The notes: generated by a model from the letters alone, not told the origin. A stretch of DNA of 64,000 bases from Arundinibacter roseus (GCF_004348825.1 NZ_SMJU01000016.1:60818-124817); one strand, 5' to 3'. Shown: positions 26,933 through 37,370, counted from the stretch's first letter. A program made the numbers and translations.

Positions 26933-28087
26933 TTAAATGCGGGCTGAGGGTGGTATCAGCACCGTTTTGATACAATTATCAAGCTTGTCAGAAAAAATCC
27001 GGTAGGCGTCGGCTACTTCTTCCAGCGGAATGCGATGGGTAATTAGTGCCTTGGGATTGATCCGGCCTTCCTGCACGTGCTCAATCATTTTGGGCAACAG
27101 GCGCTTGACCGATGCCTGATTGGCCCGGATCGTAATGCCCTTATTGACTACATTTCCGATAGGAACCAAGTTGTCCGTAGGACCATATACACCAACAATA
27201 GATACAATACCGCCTTTTTTGACTGAGTTAATTGCCCAATGCAGCGCCGTAGCCGAGCCTGCCTGCAACAGCAGTTTTCGTCCTGTGATCGTCTGCATGG
27301 CGTTTCCGGCTGCTTCTGCACCTACCGCGTCGATACACACATCAGCTCCGAGTGAATCGGTCGTCTTTTTAATAAACACCACCGGGTCTTCAAGTGAGCG
27401 AAAATTATAGGCTTCGCACTGCGCATAATTGCGTGCAAATTCCAGCCTGTACTCAATTTGATCAATAATTATAACACGCCCGGCGCCGAAAAGCCACGCA
27501 CATTTGGCGGCCATAATGCCGATAGGCCCTGCGCCAAACACAACGACCGTATCGCCTTTTTGGATGCCGCCCATCTCTGCCGCCTGATAGCCCGTAGGTA
27601 CTACGTCGGTGAGCAGCACCGCATCGTCCAAATCCATTCCTTCCGGAATAACCGTTGGGCCAACGTCGGCATACGGCACCCGCACATACTCAGCCTGTCC
27701 GCCGCAATAGCCGCCCGTGGTGTGTGAATAGCCGAAAATCCCTCCTGCCGCGGTGGCCTGAGGATTTGACTCGTGGCAATTTCCATACAGTCCCTGCTTG
27801 CAAAAAGCGCAGCGGCCACAGGCAATGTTGAAGGGTACAATGACATTATCGCCCACTTTTAGTTTTTGTATCGCATAGCCAACTTCCTCAACCACACCGA
27901 TGAACTCATGCCCGAAGGTTTCTCCCACGCGGGTGTCAGGTACGTTGCCGTTGTACAAATGCAAGTCTGATCCGCAGATACAGGAGCGCGTCACCCGGAT
28001 GATTGCGTCTTCGGGGTGTAAAATTTGGGGTAAAGGCTTTTGATCAATCCGTACCCGTTGGGGCCCCCGGTAATTCATTGCCAGCAT
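26933..28087 (-). CDS. Zinc-dependent alcohol dehydrogenase (formaldehyde dehydrogenase-like)
   Basis: The 384-residue MDR enzyme has catalytic-zinc elements CICGSDLHLYNG and GHEFIGVVEEVG, the structural-zinc lobe CGRCAFCKQGLYGNC (about residues 99-113), and the NAD-binding motif VFGAGPIGIMAAKCA. The long insertion GGIFGYSHTTGGYCGGQAEYVRVPYAD is typical of the glutathione-independent FDH-like subgroup. The physiological substrate cannot be read from the sequence. I used the ATG at 28087; one three codons downstream is possible. Confidence 0.93.
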   Translation of the reverse strand: MLAMNYRGPQRVRIDQKPLPQILHPEDAIIRVTRSCICGSDLHLYNGNVPDTRVGETFGHEFIGVVEEVGYAIQKLKVGDNVIVPFNIACGRCAFCKQGLYGNCHESNPQATAAGGIFGYSHTTGGYCGGQAEYVRVPYADVGPTVIPEGMDLDDAVLLTDVVPTGYQAAEMGGIQKGDTVVVFGAGPIGIMAAKCAWLFGAGRVIIIDQIEYRLEFARNYAQCEAYNFRSLEDPVVFIKKTTDSLGADVCIDAVGAEAAGNAMQTITGRKLLLQAGSATALHWAINSVKKGGIVSIVGVYGPTDNLVPIGNVVNKGITIRANQASVKRLLPKMIEHVQEGRINPKALITHRIPLEEVADAYRIFSDKLDNCIKTVLIPPSARI

Positions 28088-28209
28088 ATGTTTCTCCGTT
28101 TAGTTTGTGATGAATTCAGCTAGTTTTTCCGCTGTTCGTGCATTATGTACTTTTGTCAAGCTCCTTAAAAACAGGGAGTTTAAAGAGGTAAGATGCTAGC
28201 TGGTCACAA

Positions 28210-28250
28210 AAAAAGCATACCATGCCGCAAATGGGTATGGTATGCTTTTT
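28210..28250 (-). terminator. Terminator of the sugar isomerase gene
   Basis: AAAAAGCATACCAT (28210-28223) pairs perfectly with ATGGTATGCTTTTT (28237-28250) over a 13-nt loop. On the minus strand it runs into a T run, so it terminates the leftward isomerase gene. Confidence 0.85.
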
Positions 28251-28288
28251 ATTAAAAAAACAAAAAATGATGGAGCCGATGACTGATC

Positions 28289-29140
28289 TTACATATTCAT
28301 TTTTTTGATGTTGGAATAACTCACAGCAATTGCTTCGAGCGGCGGCTGAACGGTCACATCCTGCTCGACGAATAAGTGTTTAAGTCCTGCAACTTTGGCC
28401 GCATTCAGAATCCGCTGAAAGTCAATTGAGCCGTTACCAACTTCGGCAAATTCGCGTTTGGGAGTTTTGGCCATGTCTTTCATGTGTACCAACGGAAATC
28501 GACCGGGATTCTGTGTGAAAAGCGCTACCGGATCCTGATTGGCATAGGCCGCCCAGTATAAGTCAAGTTCCATTTTTACGAGCGCCGGGTCTGTTCCTTT
28601 CAGAATCATGTCGTACGGAATCTGCCCGTCTACTGTTTCAAATTCAAAATCGTGGTTGTGATAGCCAAACTGAATACCTGCTTTTTTACACACCTCGCCT
28701 GCTTCATTAAATAAAGTAATAAACTTTTTATAGTCTTCCAGCGTCCGCTCATTGGGCATAATGTAAGCACACATCATATATTTTTGTCCGGCGGCGGAGG
28801 CATCGTCCACAATTTTGTTCCAGCCCGATTTTAATTGGTCAGGCATGTAGTGTCCACTAGGTGTAGACATGCCTAAATCTTTCAGGAAAGACTTGAACTC
28901 AGCGGGAGCCATGCCAAAAAACGTTCCGTTGGCGTAGCCAAATGTCTCTACTTCTTTGAACCCAATATCGGCTACTTGTTTCAGCGTACCTTTTGGATCT
29001 TTGGCCATGAGTTCGCGCAGCGTATACAGCTGCAATCCTACTTTACGCGGTGGTTTTGCGGAGGTAAAGGTGTTGGATAAAAAAGGCAGCGTGAGGGCGA
29101 GCGCACTGGTTTTTATAAATTCTTTGCGGGAAATTGACAT
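28289..29140 (-). CDS. Sugar phosphate isomerase/epimerase family protein, exported
   Basis: The 283-residue TIM-barrel (AP-endonuclease-2-like) protein begins with a Tat-like export signal (MSISRKEFIKTSALALTLPFLSNTFTSAKPPRKVGLQLYT, in two parts). Family elements are the first strand GLQLYTLREL, the central FGYHNHDFEF with metal ligand His and Glu, and HMKDM. Such exported members are common in Bacteroidota sugar loci. The substrate is not evident. A strong terminator follows. Confidence 0.9.
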   Translation of the reverse strand: MSISRKEFIKTSALALTLPFLSNTFTSAKPPRKVGLQLYTLRELMAKDPKGTLKQVADIGFKEVETFGYANGTFFGMAPAEFKSFLKDLGMSTPSGHYMPDQLKSGWNKIVDDASAAGQKYMMCAYIMPNERTLEDYKKFITLFNEAGEVCKKAGIQFGYHNHDFEFETVDGQIPYDMILKGTDPALVKMELDLYWAAYANQDPVALFTQNPGRFPLVHMKDMAKTPKREFAEVGNGSIDFQRILNAAKVAGLKHLFVEQDVTVQPPLEAIAVSYSNIKKMNM

Positions 29141-29268
29141 GAAAAAGAAAGGTTAATTGGTATAAAATAAAAATATCCCTCGTAAATGGCAGACGGGTAT
29201 CAAACTTACTTATTTCCGGGGGATTTTTCATAAATGCCAATTTCTTACTTACGTGCCTCTGTAAACAA

Positions 29269-29314
29269 AACATTCTTCTGAGTATAAATCTTTTTTTATA
29301 CTCAGAAGAATGTT
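29269..29314 (-). terminator. Terminator of the MG2/TonB-plug gene
   Basis: A perfect 19-bp inverted repeat (29269-29287 and 29296-29314, core CATTCTTCTGAGTATA) has an 8-nt loop and reads into TTTTG on the minus strand. It follows the leftward gene ending at 29379. Confidence 0.85.
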
Positions 29315-29378
29315 CTAAAAAATGACTTTTGAAGACTTCTGATCAAGACAAACGACATTTCAACAAAAAAAGCACCAA

Positions 29379-31820
29379 TTACTCCACCACCACAACCTTC
29401 GCCTGACCAACGCCCGGCATACCGTTGCGAGCCATTCCTTCTGCCCGGATCTGCAAGGTAGACGTAGCATCAGAGGCAAAAAATGACACAGTAGCTTTGC
29501 CATCAGAACCGGTTCGGAGGCGGGGGGCCCATAGCAAGGTGGGGCGATAGTCGGGCCGGACGTGCTCGGGTAGCTGCTGATCGTAGCGGGGCGCATAAAA
29601 CTCACGCTGTGGGTCATATCCCATCAGGCGGGTTGACAAACTCCCTTCGGTTTCCTGGTAACTAAACGATTGATTAGGATTTCCATTTTTGGTAAGAATA
29701 TTAATTACCCCTCCCCTTCCCTGATCGCCGTAGACGGTAGCGGCAGGGCCAACAATCACATCCACCGACTCTACACTCGAAGGCAGGATATTCATGGCCA
29801 CATCTTTACTCACGGGGCTTCCATCCATCATATACATCGGCTCAATGGTTCCTCTTAGGTTGGAATTTCCCCGAATCTGAATGATCCGGTCGGGGCCTGA
29901 ACCAAGAACCTGCACGCTGGGAATACGGTTCTTAATCACGTCAAAAATCGTAAGTGCACCTACGGTGTTGCGATCAGTGAACGCAAGTGTACTGGAAGGA
30001 CGCTTGTAAAGGGCGCGGCGGCTATCGCTGGTAATTGGGTCTACTTTTTTACCTTTGATTACAACCTCCTGCAAAAGTTTCTCTCTGTTTTCACGAATGG
30101 TACGTTCTATTTTCAGGTACTCCTGGGCGCGTTTAAGCATGTCTGTTGCCAGGGGCTGTGCATTCATTGCCCGAAACGGGACTTTGCCATAAGGCGGGGC
30201 CATCCATCTATCTGTCTGAATCTTGACATCTACCGCTTTTTTACTATCGGCAATCTGAATCATAATATCCGTCGAGTCCGTTACGTCCATACCATAGAGG
30301 GCAAATTCTCCCGTGGCGATGCTCTCGCCTGTAACAAACATCTGCGAACTATCTTTTTGAAGCAGCGTAAAAGTCAACGGCATTATGCCCGCAGCCCGTT
30401 TGTTTTTGCGAACCAATTTTCCGGTGAGCGTAATTCCCTGTTCTACAAAGTAGGAGGGCTCCGGAGCCTGATCTTTCAGGACGTCCTCCCACCGAAACCG
30501 TCGCCATCCCTGCGTCATCAGCAGCAGATCCAGGTAACGGGCAGCGTTAGGATTTGAGGTGTCAAAATAACTTGCCGGCTGTTCGATTCCTCCCCGCAGA
30601 TCGGCTTCCAACCGAAAATAAGAAACAATATGCTGGGCGTTAGCGTCTATACTTGCCTGATTGCCATCGGTAACGGCTACCGAAAAATTACCCGCTATCG
30701 GCTTGCCATCGGCATCGCTTACTTCGAGCGTAAGGTCTACTTTTTCACGAATTTTATAGGTATTTTTTGAAGACTGGATTTTAATAGTCAATGGCTCGAC
30801 CAAACGATTGTAAAGCAGGCGTTCGGCTATGGGGCGGCTGTTGGCGTCAAAAAGTGTCAGGTGCGTGATGCCGTCGCCAAGCCCTGATCTTGGAATGGTA
30901 AACAGCGATAGTTTTGACGAAATAGCAGCTTTGTTGGCGTACGTTATATCTCCCTGATTATGTGCAATCAGGGCCATTTCAACTGGGTCAGCCGAGTTGC
31001 TGCGCACAAAAACCCGGACATTTTGCTTATTGGAAAGGTTGTCTACAATCAGCACCGCACCTTCTTGTTTGACTACCGGAAAAGGAAATGAGGCCATGCC
31101 TCCATCCGGCTTTCGGACCTGAATACGATACGTTTGGTCGGCCTGTGGTTTGAACATAAATTGACCCATGCCCAGATGTTCCGTACGGAATCCGGCCAGG
31201 GTGTCGTTGGACTGATTGAGCACAAAGCCTGTAACAGGGATGCCTTTCCCTTGACTGTCGATGGCTTTAAAGGCAACTTTACTGTCAATATCTTGTATCA
31301 GATAACCGCCTTCGGGCATAAACTGTACGTCGATTTCTGACGTTAAAGCAGGGTTTGGAGCGGCCGCAGGCTCATTTGCCAGTATATGGAAGTCGCGGTA
31401 AAAAAAGTGTTCTTCCGAAAAATTTCGCATCCAATGCGTATACCCCCGAAGCCTGTATGGACCTGCCAGTAGGTCGTCGGGTAGGAATATGTCGCCCTGC
31501 CCCAAACCGTCAGTCATCCGAATGCGCCTCGTGAATAGTACCTCCTGAGTTTCGGTATTAAGCAAATCCACATACACCAACCGGCTCAGGGTATCTGCTG
31601 TGCCAGAAGCGGCAAAGGTAGCGTAGGCACTAAACCAGATCGTTTCACCGGGTAGGTAATGTGGTCTATCGATGTGTAAATACACTTTTTCATGAATAAA
31701 TAATTGTTGGTAAGCATCCATTTTCTTGACGATGCGTTCCAGAAAGTCTTCTTCAAAATGAAGGGCCATAAACAAAAGGCCTGTGCTAAGGCCAAGAAGA
31801 GCGGGGAGGGTCTTTTTCAT
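29379..31820 (-). CDS. MG2-domain protein with TonB-dependent receptor plug
   Basis: I chose the ATG at 31820 (MKKTLPALLGLSTGLLFMAL), giving 813 residues with a signal peptide. The N-terminal part is an alpha-2-macroglobulin-like MG2 region (HEKVYLHIDRPHYLPGETIWFSAY); a carboxypeptidase-like/Ig-like middle follows; near the C terminus is a plug-like domain (TIFDVIKNRIPSVQVLGSGPDRIIQIRGNSNLRGTIEPMYMMDGSP, split across several strands). No 22-strand barrel follows, so it is not a transport receptor. It ends in an A2M-like tail (LRTGSDGKATVSFFASDATSTLQIRAEG). A role in outer-membrane assembly or attachment is inference. Confidence 0.85.
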   Translation of the reverse strand: MKKTLPALLGLSTGLLFMALHFEEDFLERIVKKMDAYQQLFIHEKVYLHIDRPHYLPGETIWFSAYATFAASGTADTLSRLVYVDLLNTETQEVLFTRRIRMTDGLGQGDIFLPDDLLAGPYRLRGYTHWMRNFSEEHFFYRDFHILANEPAAAPNPALTSEIDVQFMPEGGYLIQDIDSKVAFKAIDSQGKGIPVTGFVLNQSNDTLAGFRTEHLGMGQFMFKPQADQTYRIQVRKPDGGMASFPFPVVKQEGAVLIVDNLSNKQNVRVFVRSNSADPVEMALIAHNQGDITYANKAAISSKLSLFTIPRSGLGDGITHLTLFDANSRPIAERLLYNRLVEPLTIKIQSSKNTYKIREKVDLTLEVSDADGKPIAGNFSVAVTDGNQASIDANAQHIVSYFRLEADLRGGIEQPASYFDTSNPNAARYLDLLLMTQGWRRFRWEDVLKDQAPEPSYFVEQGITLTGKLVRKNKRAAGIMPLTFTLLQKDSSQMFVTGESIATGEFALYGMDVTDSTDIMIQIADSKKAVDVKIQTDRWMAPPYGKVPFRAMNAQPLATDMLKRAQEYLKIERTIRENREKLLQEVVIKGKKVDPITSDSRRALYKRPSSTLAFTDRNTVGALTIFDVIKNRIPSVQVLGSGPDRIIQIRGNSNLRGTIEPMYMMDGSPVSKDVAMNILPSSVESVDVIVGPAATVYGDQGRGGVINILTKNGNPNQSFSYQETEGSLSTRLMGYDPQREFYAPRYDQQLPEHVRPDYRPTLLWAPRLRTGSDGKATVSFFASDATSTLQIRAEGMARNGMPGVGQAKVVVVE

Positions 31821-31874
31821 ACAGAAGGGTAATTTGTGTAAGTATAATTTTTTCCGAAAATAGTAAATTCTAAA

Positions 31875-31915
31875 AAAAATCAGCACAAGAAGGGAAAATT
31901 CTTGTGCTGATTTTT
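31875..31915 (-). terminator. Terminator of the alpha-2-macroglobulin gene
   Basis: AAAAATCAGCACAAGA (31875-31890) pairs perfectly with the 16-nt repeat at 31900-31915, with a 9-nt loop. The minus strand continues into T. It separates the macroglobulin gene from the MG2/plug gene. Confidence 0.9.
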
Positions 31916-31937
31916 AACTAGAACCAGTACGTAACTT

Positions 31938-34900
31938 TTACTGCACCGTCACCTTTCCACCACCTGCGTAGCTGCGGTATTCACCCTGATACATGGCGTC
32001 TGCCGCTACCGGACCAACAGTGAAGGTTCCTTTGGAAATGACCCGCACCTGATAGTAAAACGTTTGTTCTTTACCGGTGGCAGTCGTGAAAAAATGAATG
32101 CGGTCGTCGCGAATATCAAAGTACTCCGGCGTAGCGGCATTTTTGATCCAGGGCATGTCGCGCGGTTCGGTCAGGCGGGGATTTTCTATTTCAAATCCGG
32201 CGGGCAGCAAATCCGTAACAACTACATTTTCGACAGGTAAACCGTTGGTACTCGATACGCTGATTTTCACTACTAATAAATCATTCTGTTTGATTGTTCC
32301 CGCATTGCCGCCGGTTCGGGTCAGGTACTGCCGCCGCACCCGCAAGCCCTGATCTTCCTCGGTATAGGCTCCCGTGGCCGACATCCCTTCGGTTTGGGCA
32401 AACCAGTAAAGGTCGCCTTTTCCCTGCGTTTGTACGCTTAGTTTCTGATTGGAAATTCCCTCGCTTAGGTTTAATTCTGTTCCGTCAAACGAGGCCAACT
32501 TTTTGCCTTTGGCGTTCAATGTGGCCGTGACGGTAGAACCACTCGTGCGCTGAGCCAACTTACCCAAAGCGAGCACCGCAAAACCTGCTTCCTGCGTGTT
32601 CAGGTACGACGACGACGCCAGGGCCTGCGATAACTGCCGGGCAAGCGACGGAATCTGTATGTGGTCCGGGGAAGTTTCCAATAAGGTATTGAGCACTAAG
32701 GCCAGATTACGTAAAGGCGACGAATAGCTGCCACCAAATGAATTCTCGACCGACTCCTGCTCGTATTTTTTAGGTAATAGCGCTTCAAAACTACGCGAGT
32801 CGCCCATGAGCTGAAACGCCCCGGCCAATAAATAGCGGGTGTCGTTGGCCAGCAGTTCAGGGTGCTGTTTGTAGTAGTTCATAGCCGAGCGGTTGGGGCG
32901 GCCCGTTAGCGCCAGTACGTAGAGGGAGTACAGACTTTCGCGCTGCGCCTGAATGGTTCGTACGGTTGAGCCGTCTTCGGTCATTTGTGGCACCTCTTCC
33001 GTAGCGGTTGTACCGGTTTTGTTTATCAGATAATCCATGGCGCGGCTCATCGTTGCGGCATTTACTTCAAAGCCAGCCCGGCGGGCCTCTTCCAGAAAAT
33101 GAACGGTGTAGGCGGTTGTCCACCAGTCTTCGCGGGACGCTCCCGGCCACAGCGCCAGGCCGCCGTTGTACAATTGCTGCGACTCCGCTTTGCGGATCGC
33201 CTGCTGCACGTTGGTAGCGGGGTTAAAATCGCTTGCGCCGCTTTTTACCAGATACACCGGAGTTGCCATCGCTTTGGTGAGATCGGCAAAGTAGATTTGG
33301 GGAAATGCCCGCGAAATACTCTGTTCCAGGCAACCAAACGGATAGCCAAGGAGTGTGGCAAGTGCTTTACCACCACTTTGTACCATCGGCGAGCGGCTCA
33401 CCACCACCTGACTCCGGGCTGTGCCGGATATAAAATTATGGGCCAGGTTGATGGTCCCGGCCTGTCCGCCCGCAATTACACCGGCGTTGCTGGTTTTGAG
33501 TAGCGGCGAAGCCGGGCGCACAGATAGGTTGGTTTGCTGCACAAAGGTTTCTCCAAAAGCACCAACTTTCACGGTAATTGTCCCCGCTCCCAAACGAGCT
33601 CCTGCTTTTACCGAAAATACGGTTCGTGCCTCTTTTCCAGCCGGAATGGTTAATTTTTGCGTTGGTCCCGTAGCCGAAAGCGGGCCCGTGGTGCTGAGCG
33701 AAACATTCACCGTAGTGGCTTTTTTCTCCATATTGCTGATCGTAACGGGCAGCGTCAGCTCATCGTTAGGGCTCAAAAATCGGGGAGCGCCCGTGCTGAT
33801 AACTACCGGGTCGGCCACTTTCATGTTGTGCGAAGCGGAGCCAAAGGCGTTGTCTTTGTAGGCTACTGCCATAATACGCAAATCGCCGCTAAATTGGGGA
33901 ATCGCTACGTCAAACGTAGCTACGCCGCTACTGTTGGCGGTGAGAATGCCGCTCCAGAACGTCACAAGTTCGGTCCGGCCATTGCTAAGCGGATTGATGC
34001 GCCGTTCGAGATCGTAGCCATCGCCCCCGCTGCTGGATGTTGAGGAAAATGTCAATTCAGGAAAGAGAAACGCATACAGATCGTAGCTCCCCACTTCGAG
34101 GGCGCGTTTTTGATAAAAATAGCCGTGAATATCCGGGGTACGGAAATTCTTGATTTGTAAAATCCCTTCATCAACCACCGAAAGCGTAAGCTGAGCATTC
34201 GGTTTGGTTTGAATGGAAATCCGCTGTTTCTGTTTGGAGCGCGACTGCTCAACGGCCTTTATCGCCACAGGAAGAGCCCGGTCAAGCGCTTCGATGCGTA
34301 GCGGTGCAAAGCCGTGCGCTACGGTCAGCGGCAGGTCGGAGGCATCCAAAGGGCGTATAAGCGTGGCCGTGATGTACACATTGGGCAAATGCTCCTGCTG
34401 AATGCTGAACGTAAACTCGGCAGCCTTTTTTTCGGTAGTCAGAACGTGATGTTCAAGCACCTGATTACGCTCAACCGTTACGAGCAGACGGCCGTCGAAA
34501 GGTGTTTTGAACAAAATGCGGGCTTTATCACCCACCTGATAGCGCTCCTGATCGGGCTCCATCAGCACCCGGCCTTCGTTACTTACTTCAAAGGACGAAT
34601 ATTCTGTAAATCCAGCTCCGTAAGCAAAGAACGTAGTTGCCGTAAAATGACTGGCACCGGGCCGCCGAACCCGTACTTCATACTCACCCGAAACGGTGGG
34701 CACATACCTGAAACTGCCACGACCGCCCCCCAGGCTGAGCGTGTTGGAATATACACTTTTTTCGCGGCGGCGCGAGGTATAGCGTAGCTGTTCGTTCTGC
34801 TTTTCGACTACTGTTTGGTACTCCACCCGAACGACCTCTACCTGCGCTTTGCTGTTTTTTTGCAAAATCCCCTGACCATTTACACCAATAATCTCTACGG

Positions 34901-37370
34901 GAACAGGCGCATTGACGCCCACGTAGCGGTCGGGCAGGCGTATGCCGTACAGCGTTGCCTGCGTGAGTACATCAAAGCGATGCAGGCGATTGACGGGACG
35001 GCCGTTTTCGTCAAAAATAGTTACGTAAATTTTCCCTTCCAGCACACCAATATCTTTATATCCTGACGGAATCTGAATACGCTCCGTGGCTACGCCCTGC
35101 TCGTTGGTAAGTCCCTGCCGCTGTTCACGTTCAAAGGTAGTTTCAGCTGGAATATCAAAGGAAAAGTCCGGGAAATCAGGTGCCGAAAACGCTTTTCTTT
35201 TCCACTGAATATCCATTTCATAGGTTCGGTTGGCGGCGGGCGGTCCAAACAGGTTCAGTGCGGTGGCGGTTAGTGCCACGGTTTCACCGGTTTTGTATTC
35301 TTTCTTCGCTCCGCTCAAATCTACTTTTATACGATCGGGCATGAATTCTTCTACGCTAACACCCTGCGAAGCCAACAGCACATCGTTGCCGTTGTACACT
35401 TCCAGCGTATAGGTTCCGGTGAGTCCGGCGGCATCCACGGTAACCTCCGTTTCAACGGCGCCCTGTGCGTTGGTTGTCTTGCGCCAGGTCCGATACTCGC
35501 GGCCGTTAGGTGTAAGCATTTTGATTTTCAGGGGAATTTCGGAAGCCGTTTGCCAGCCCTGCGACCGTACCACGGTATTAAAATGCAGTGTTTCGCCGGG
35601 GCGATACATATCGCGTTCCCCATAAATAAACGCCTGCAATCCCGTAGGATTATCGCGCAGGCCTTCCACTTCGTAGCGCGAAGTTTCGACCTGTGTGTCG
35701 TTTAGCAGCAGGTAGTTGAAGTCGTCGTCGGTGCGGGCAGTAACCATCGCCATACGAAAGCCCGGCGCTTTTTCGCTGAGTTTTTCAAAATGAGCCATAC
35801 CGTTATTGTCTGTTTCGAGCGTATACACCGACTGATTGTTGCTGCTCACGAGCGTCACGCTCACCTTACTCAGCGGCTCGGTAGTTTTGATCGAATTGGC
35901 AAAAACCCATACTTCGTCTTTGCCTTCTTTGGCAATCAGGCCAATATCCGAAACAGACACGAGCCGTGTAGAACCCAAATAGGCTTCTTCTTTGGAAATC
36001 ACCGACACCAGGTATACGCCCTTGCGGCCATTATCATCAGGCAGGGCCACATTCAGCGCCGAAATGCCGCGCGTGCGGGGAAGATTTTCGGTGTCAACGG
36101 TTTTATTAACCACCACATCGCTATAAAAACTCTGATCGTCGTCGCTATAATTATATGAACCCGTAGCCTGCCATTCGTCACCTACATAGTCGTAATTTTC
36201 GTAGCGGCTGTTGCGTACGTAATTCAGGATATTATTTTCATAAATTTTGGCAATTTTTACCTGCACCTTCGGAACGTTCACAATTTGTACTCCCATATTT
36301 CGTGAACCTTTGGAAGTCAGGTACAGTGCTTTTTTGTGGGTAAACGTGATGCCCGGAGGCATTTTTCCAAAAAACAAATCCCGCGAAACTTCCTCATCCA
36401 GTTGTGGGCCAAGTACACCTTTGAGTGCTGTGGTAACTTTCAATACATAGGTATCCGTTTCGTTAAAATCGCCCCGAACAATGAATCCATTTTCGGTAGT
36501 TTCGGTCACGAGTTTCCCCGGAACAGGTTCCAGCGAGAAACCATTTTCTACCGCTTCGGGCGTTAGCTCCTGTGTGGTATACACACGTACATACCCCTGA
36601 TTATTTTCAAAACCCGTTTGCACATCGGCAATTTCCAGGTGCAGGGGCGAAGGCAAGCTTGCCACAGTTTCGAGCGGCTGCGGAGTAGCGTACTCCTTAT
36701 TTTTCATTTTGAGCCCTTTTTCAATCCGCACGGCAAGAGGCGCTGCGTTCTCGTCGGCAGTTCCGGTTTGCGTGAGCGCCACCGTTACGTAGCGGCCTTC
36801 GGACGAAGGAAGCACCCGAAACGACGTTTGGGTATCGCGCAAGCGTACCTGAAGAAGTTCGGTTACGGCCTGAGGATCAACGGGGTAATTAAAAGTGAGC
36901 CGCAGCCTGGCCTCGGGGCGGCTGTTTTCTGCCGAGCGTGTCCACCAGCTTTGAAGATCCGTCAGTTGCAGATAAGGCGTATGAAAGGCCAGATCTTCGT
37001 CCGAAATCGTGTACTTTTTGTCTTCCGGCAGATGATTCAGCAGTTCGTCCGTAAGCTCAGCTTTGTAGGTAGTGGCAGGGTCAAAGGCGCCAATCGGCGA
37101 GAAAACCAGCTCATTGGGCGCCGTCCATTTGAACTTTCCGCGCACGGCGGGTTGCAGGCGCACGTACTGCGTAGAATCCCAGATGCCGAGGCGACTTTCC
37201 TGCACCAGGTCTTTACTGAATGTAAAGACAAGGTTTTGCGAAAGCTGAATTTCGTCGGTAAAATTGGTACCGGCCACACGCACGGTATTGAGCGATGAAC
37301 AGCCATTTAACAGCCAGAAAAATGTAGCCGAAAGGATTGAAATGCTGAGTAAAAACCGATGGTTTTTCAT
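31938..37370 (-). CDS. Alpha-2-macroglobulin family lipoprotein (thioester type)
   Basis: The 1810-residue bacterial macroglobulin has a lipoprotein signal with lipidated Cys24 (LLNGCSS). Macroglobulin-like domains include the MG2 element YGERDMYRPGETLHFNTVV; the thioester motif C-L-E-Q lies at residues 1347-1350 within YPFGCLEQS, inside the helical thioester domain (ANDTRYLLAGAFQLMG). The C-terminal part is a receptor-binding-like domain. These proteins trap attacking proteases covalently at the cell surface. Penicillin-binding protein 1C, its classic partner, is 2.1 kb upstream on the same strand. Confidence 0.95.
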   Translation of the reverse strand: MKNHRFLLSISILSATFFWLLNGCSSLNTVRVAGTNFTDEIQLSQNLVFTFSKDLVQESRLGIWDSTQYVRLQPAVRGKFKWTAPNELVFSPIGAFDPATTYKAELTDELLNHLPEDKKYTISDEDLAFHTPYLQLTDLQSWWTRSAENSRPEARLRLTFNYPVDPQAVTELLQVRLRDTQTSFRVLPSSEGRYVTVALTQTGTADENAAPLAVRIEKGLKMKNKEYATPQPLETVASLPSPLHLEIADVQTGFENNQGYVRVYTTQELTPEAVENGFSLEPVPGKLVTETTENGFIVRGDFNETDTYVLKVTTALKGVLGPQLDEEVSRDLFFGKMPPGITFTHKKALYLTSKGSRNMGVQIVNVPKVQVKIAKIYENNILNYVRNSRYENYDYVGDEWQATGSYNYSDDDQSFYSDVVVNKTVDTENLPRTRGISALNVALPDDNGRKGVYLVSVISKEEAYLGSTRLVSVSDIGLIAKEGKDEVWVFANSIKTTEPLSKVSVTLVSSNNQSVYTLETDNNGMAHFEKLSEKAPGFRMAMVTARTDDDFNYLLLNDTQVETSRYEVEGLRDNPTGLQAFIYGERDMYRPGETLHFNTVVRSQGWQTASEIPLKIKMLTPNGREYRTWRKTTNAQGAVETEVTVDAAGLTGTYTLEVYNGNDVLLASQGVSVEEFMPDRIKVDLSGAKKEYKTGETVALTATALNLFGPPAANRTYEMDIQWKRKAFSAPDFPDFSFDIPAETTFEREQRQGLTNEQGVATERIQIPSGYKDIGVLEGKIYVTIFDENGRPVNRLHRFDVLTQATLYGIRLPDRYVGVNAPVPVEIIGVNGQGILQKNSKAQVEVVRVEYQTVVEKQNEQLRYTSRRREKSVYSNTLSLGGGRGSFRYVPTVSGEYEVRVRRPGASHFTATTFFAYGAGFTEYSSFEVSNEGRVLMEPDQERYQVGDKARILFKTPFDGRLLVTVERNQVLEHHVLTTEKKAAEFTFSIQQEHLPNVYITATLIRPLDASDLPLTVAHGFAPLRIEALDRALPVAIKAVEQSRSKQKQRISIQTKPNAQLTLSVVDEGILQIKNFRTPDIHGYFYQKRALEVGSYDLYAFLFPELTFSSTSSSGGDGYDLERRINPLSNGRTELVTFWSGILTANSSGVATFDVAIPQFSGDLRIMAVAYKDNAFGSASHNMKVADPVVISTGAPRFLSPNDELTLPVTISNMEKKATTVNVSLSTTGPLSATGPTQKLTIPAGKEARTVFSVKAGARLGAGTITVKVGAFGETFVQQTNLSVRPASPLLKTSNAGVIAGGQAGTINLAHNFISGTARSQVVVSRSPMVQSGGKALATLLGYPFGCLEQSISRAFPQIYFADLTKAMATPVYLVKSGASDFNPATNVQQAIRKAESQQLYNGGLALWPGASREDWWTTAYTVHFLEEARRAGFEVNAATMSRAMDYLINKTGTTATEEVPQMTEDGSTVRTIQAQRESLYSLYVLALTGRPNRSAMNYYKQHPELLANDTRYLLAGAFQLMGDSRSFEALLPKKYEQESVENSFGGSYSSPLRNLALVLNTLLETSPDHIQIPSLARQLSQALASSSYLNTQEAGFAVLALGKLAQRTSGSTVTATLNAKGKKLASFDGTELNLSEGISNQKLSVQTQGKGDLYWFAQTEGMSATGAYTEEDQGLRVRRQYLTRTGGNAGTIKQNDLLVVKISVSSTNGLPVENVVVTDLLPAGFEIENPRLTEPRDMPWIKNAATPEYFDIRDDRIHFFTTATGKEQTFYYQVRVISKGTFTVGPVAADAMYQGEYRSYAGGGKVTVQ

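Noticed and set aside
32985..37298. Several plus-strand open frames of 120-226 residues opposite the macroglobulin gene
   Set aside because: They are antisense to a well-supported 1810-residue gene and have no recognisable motifs.
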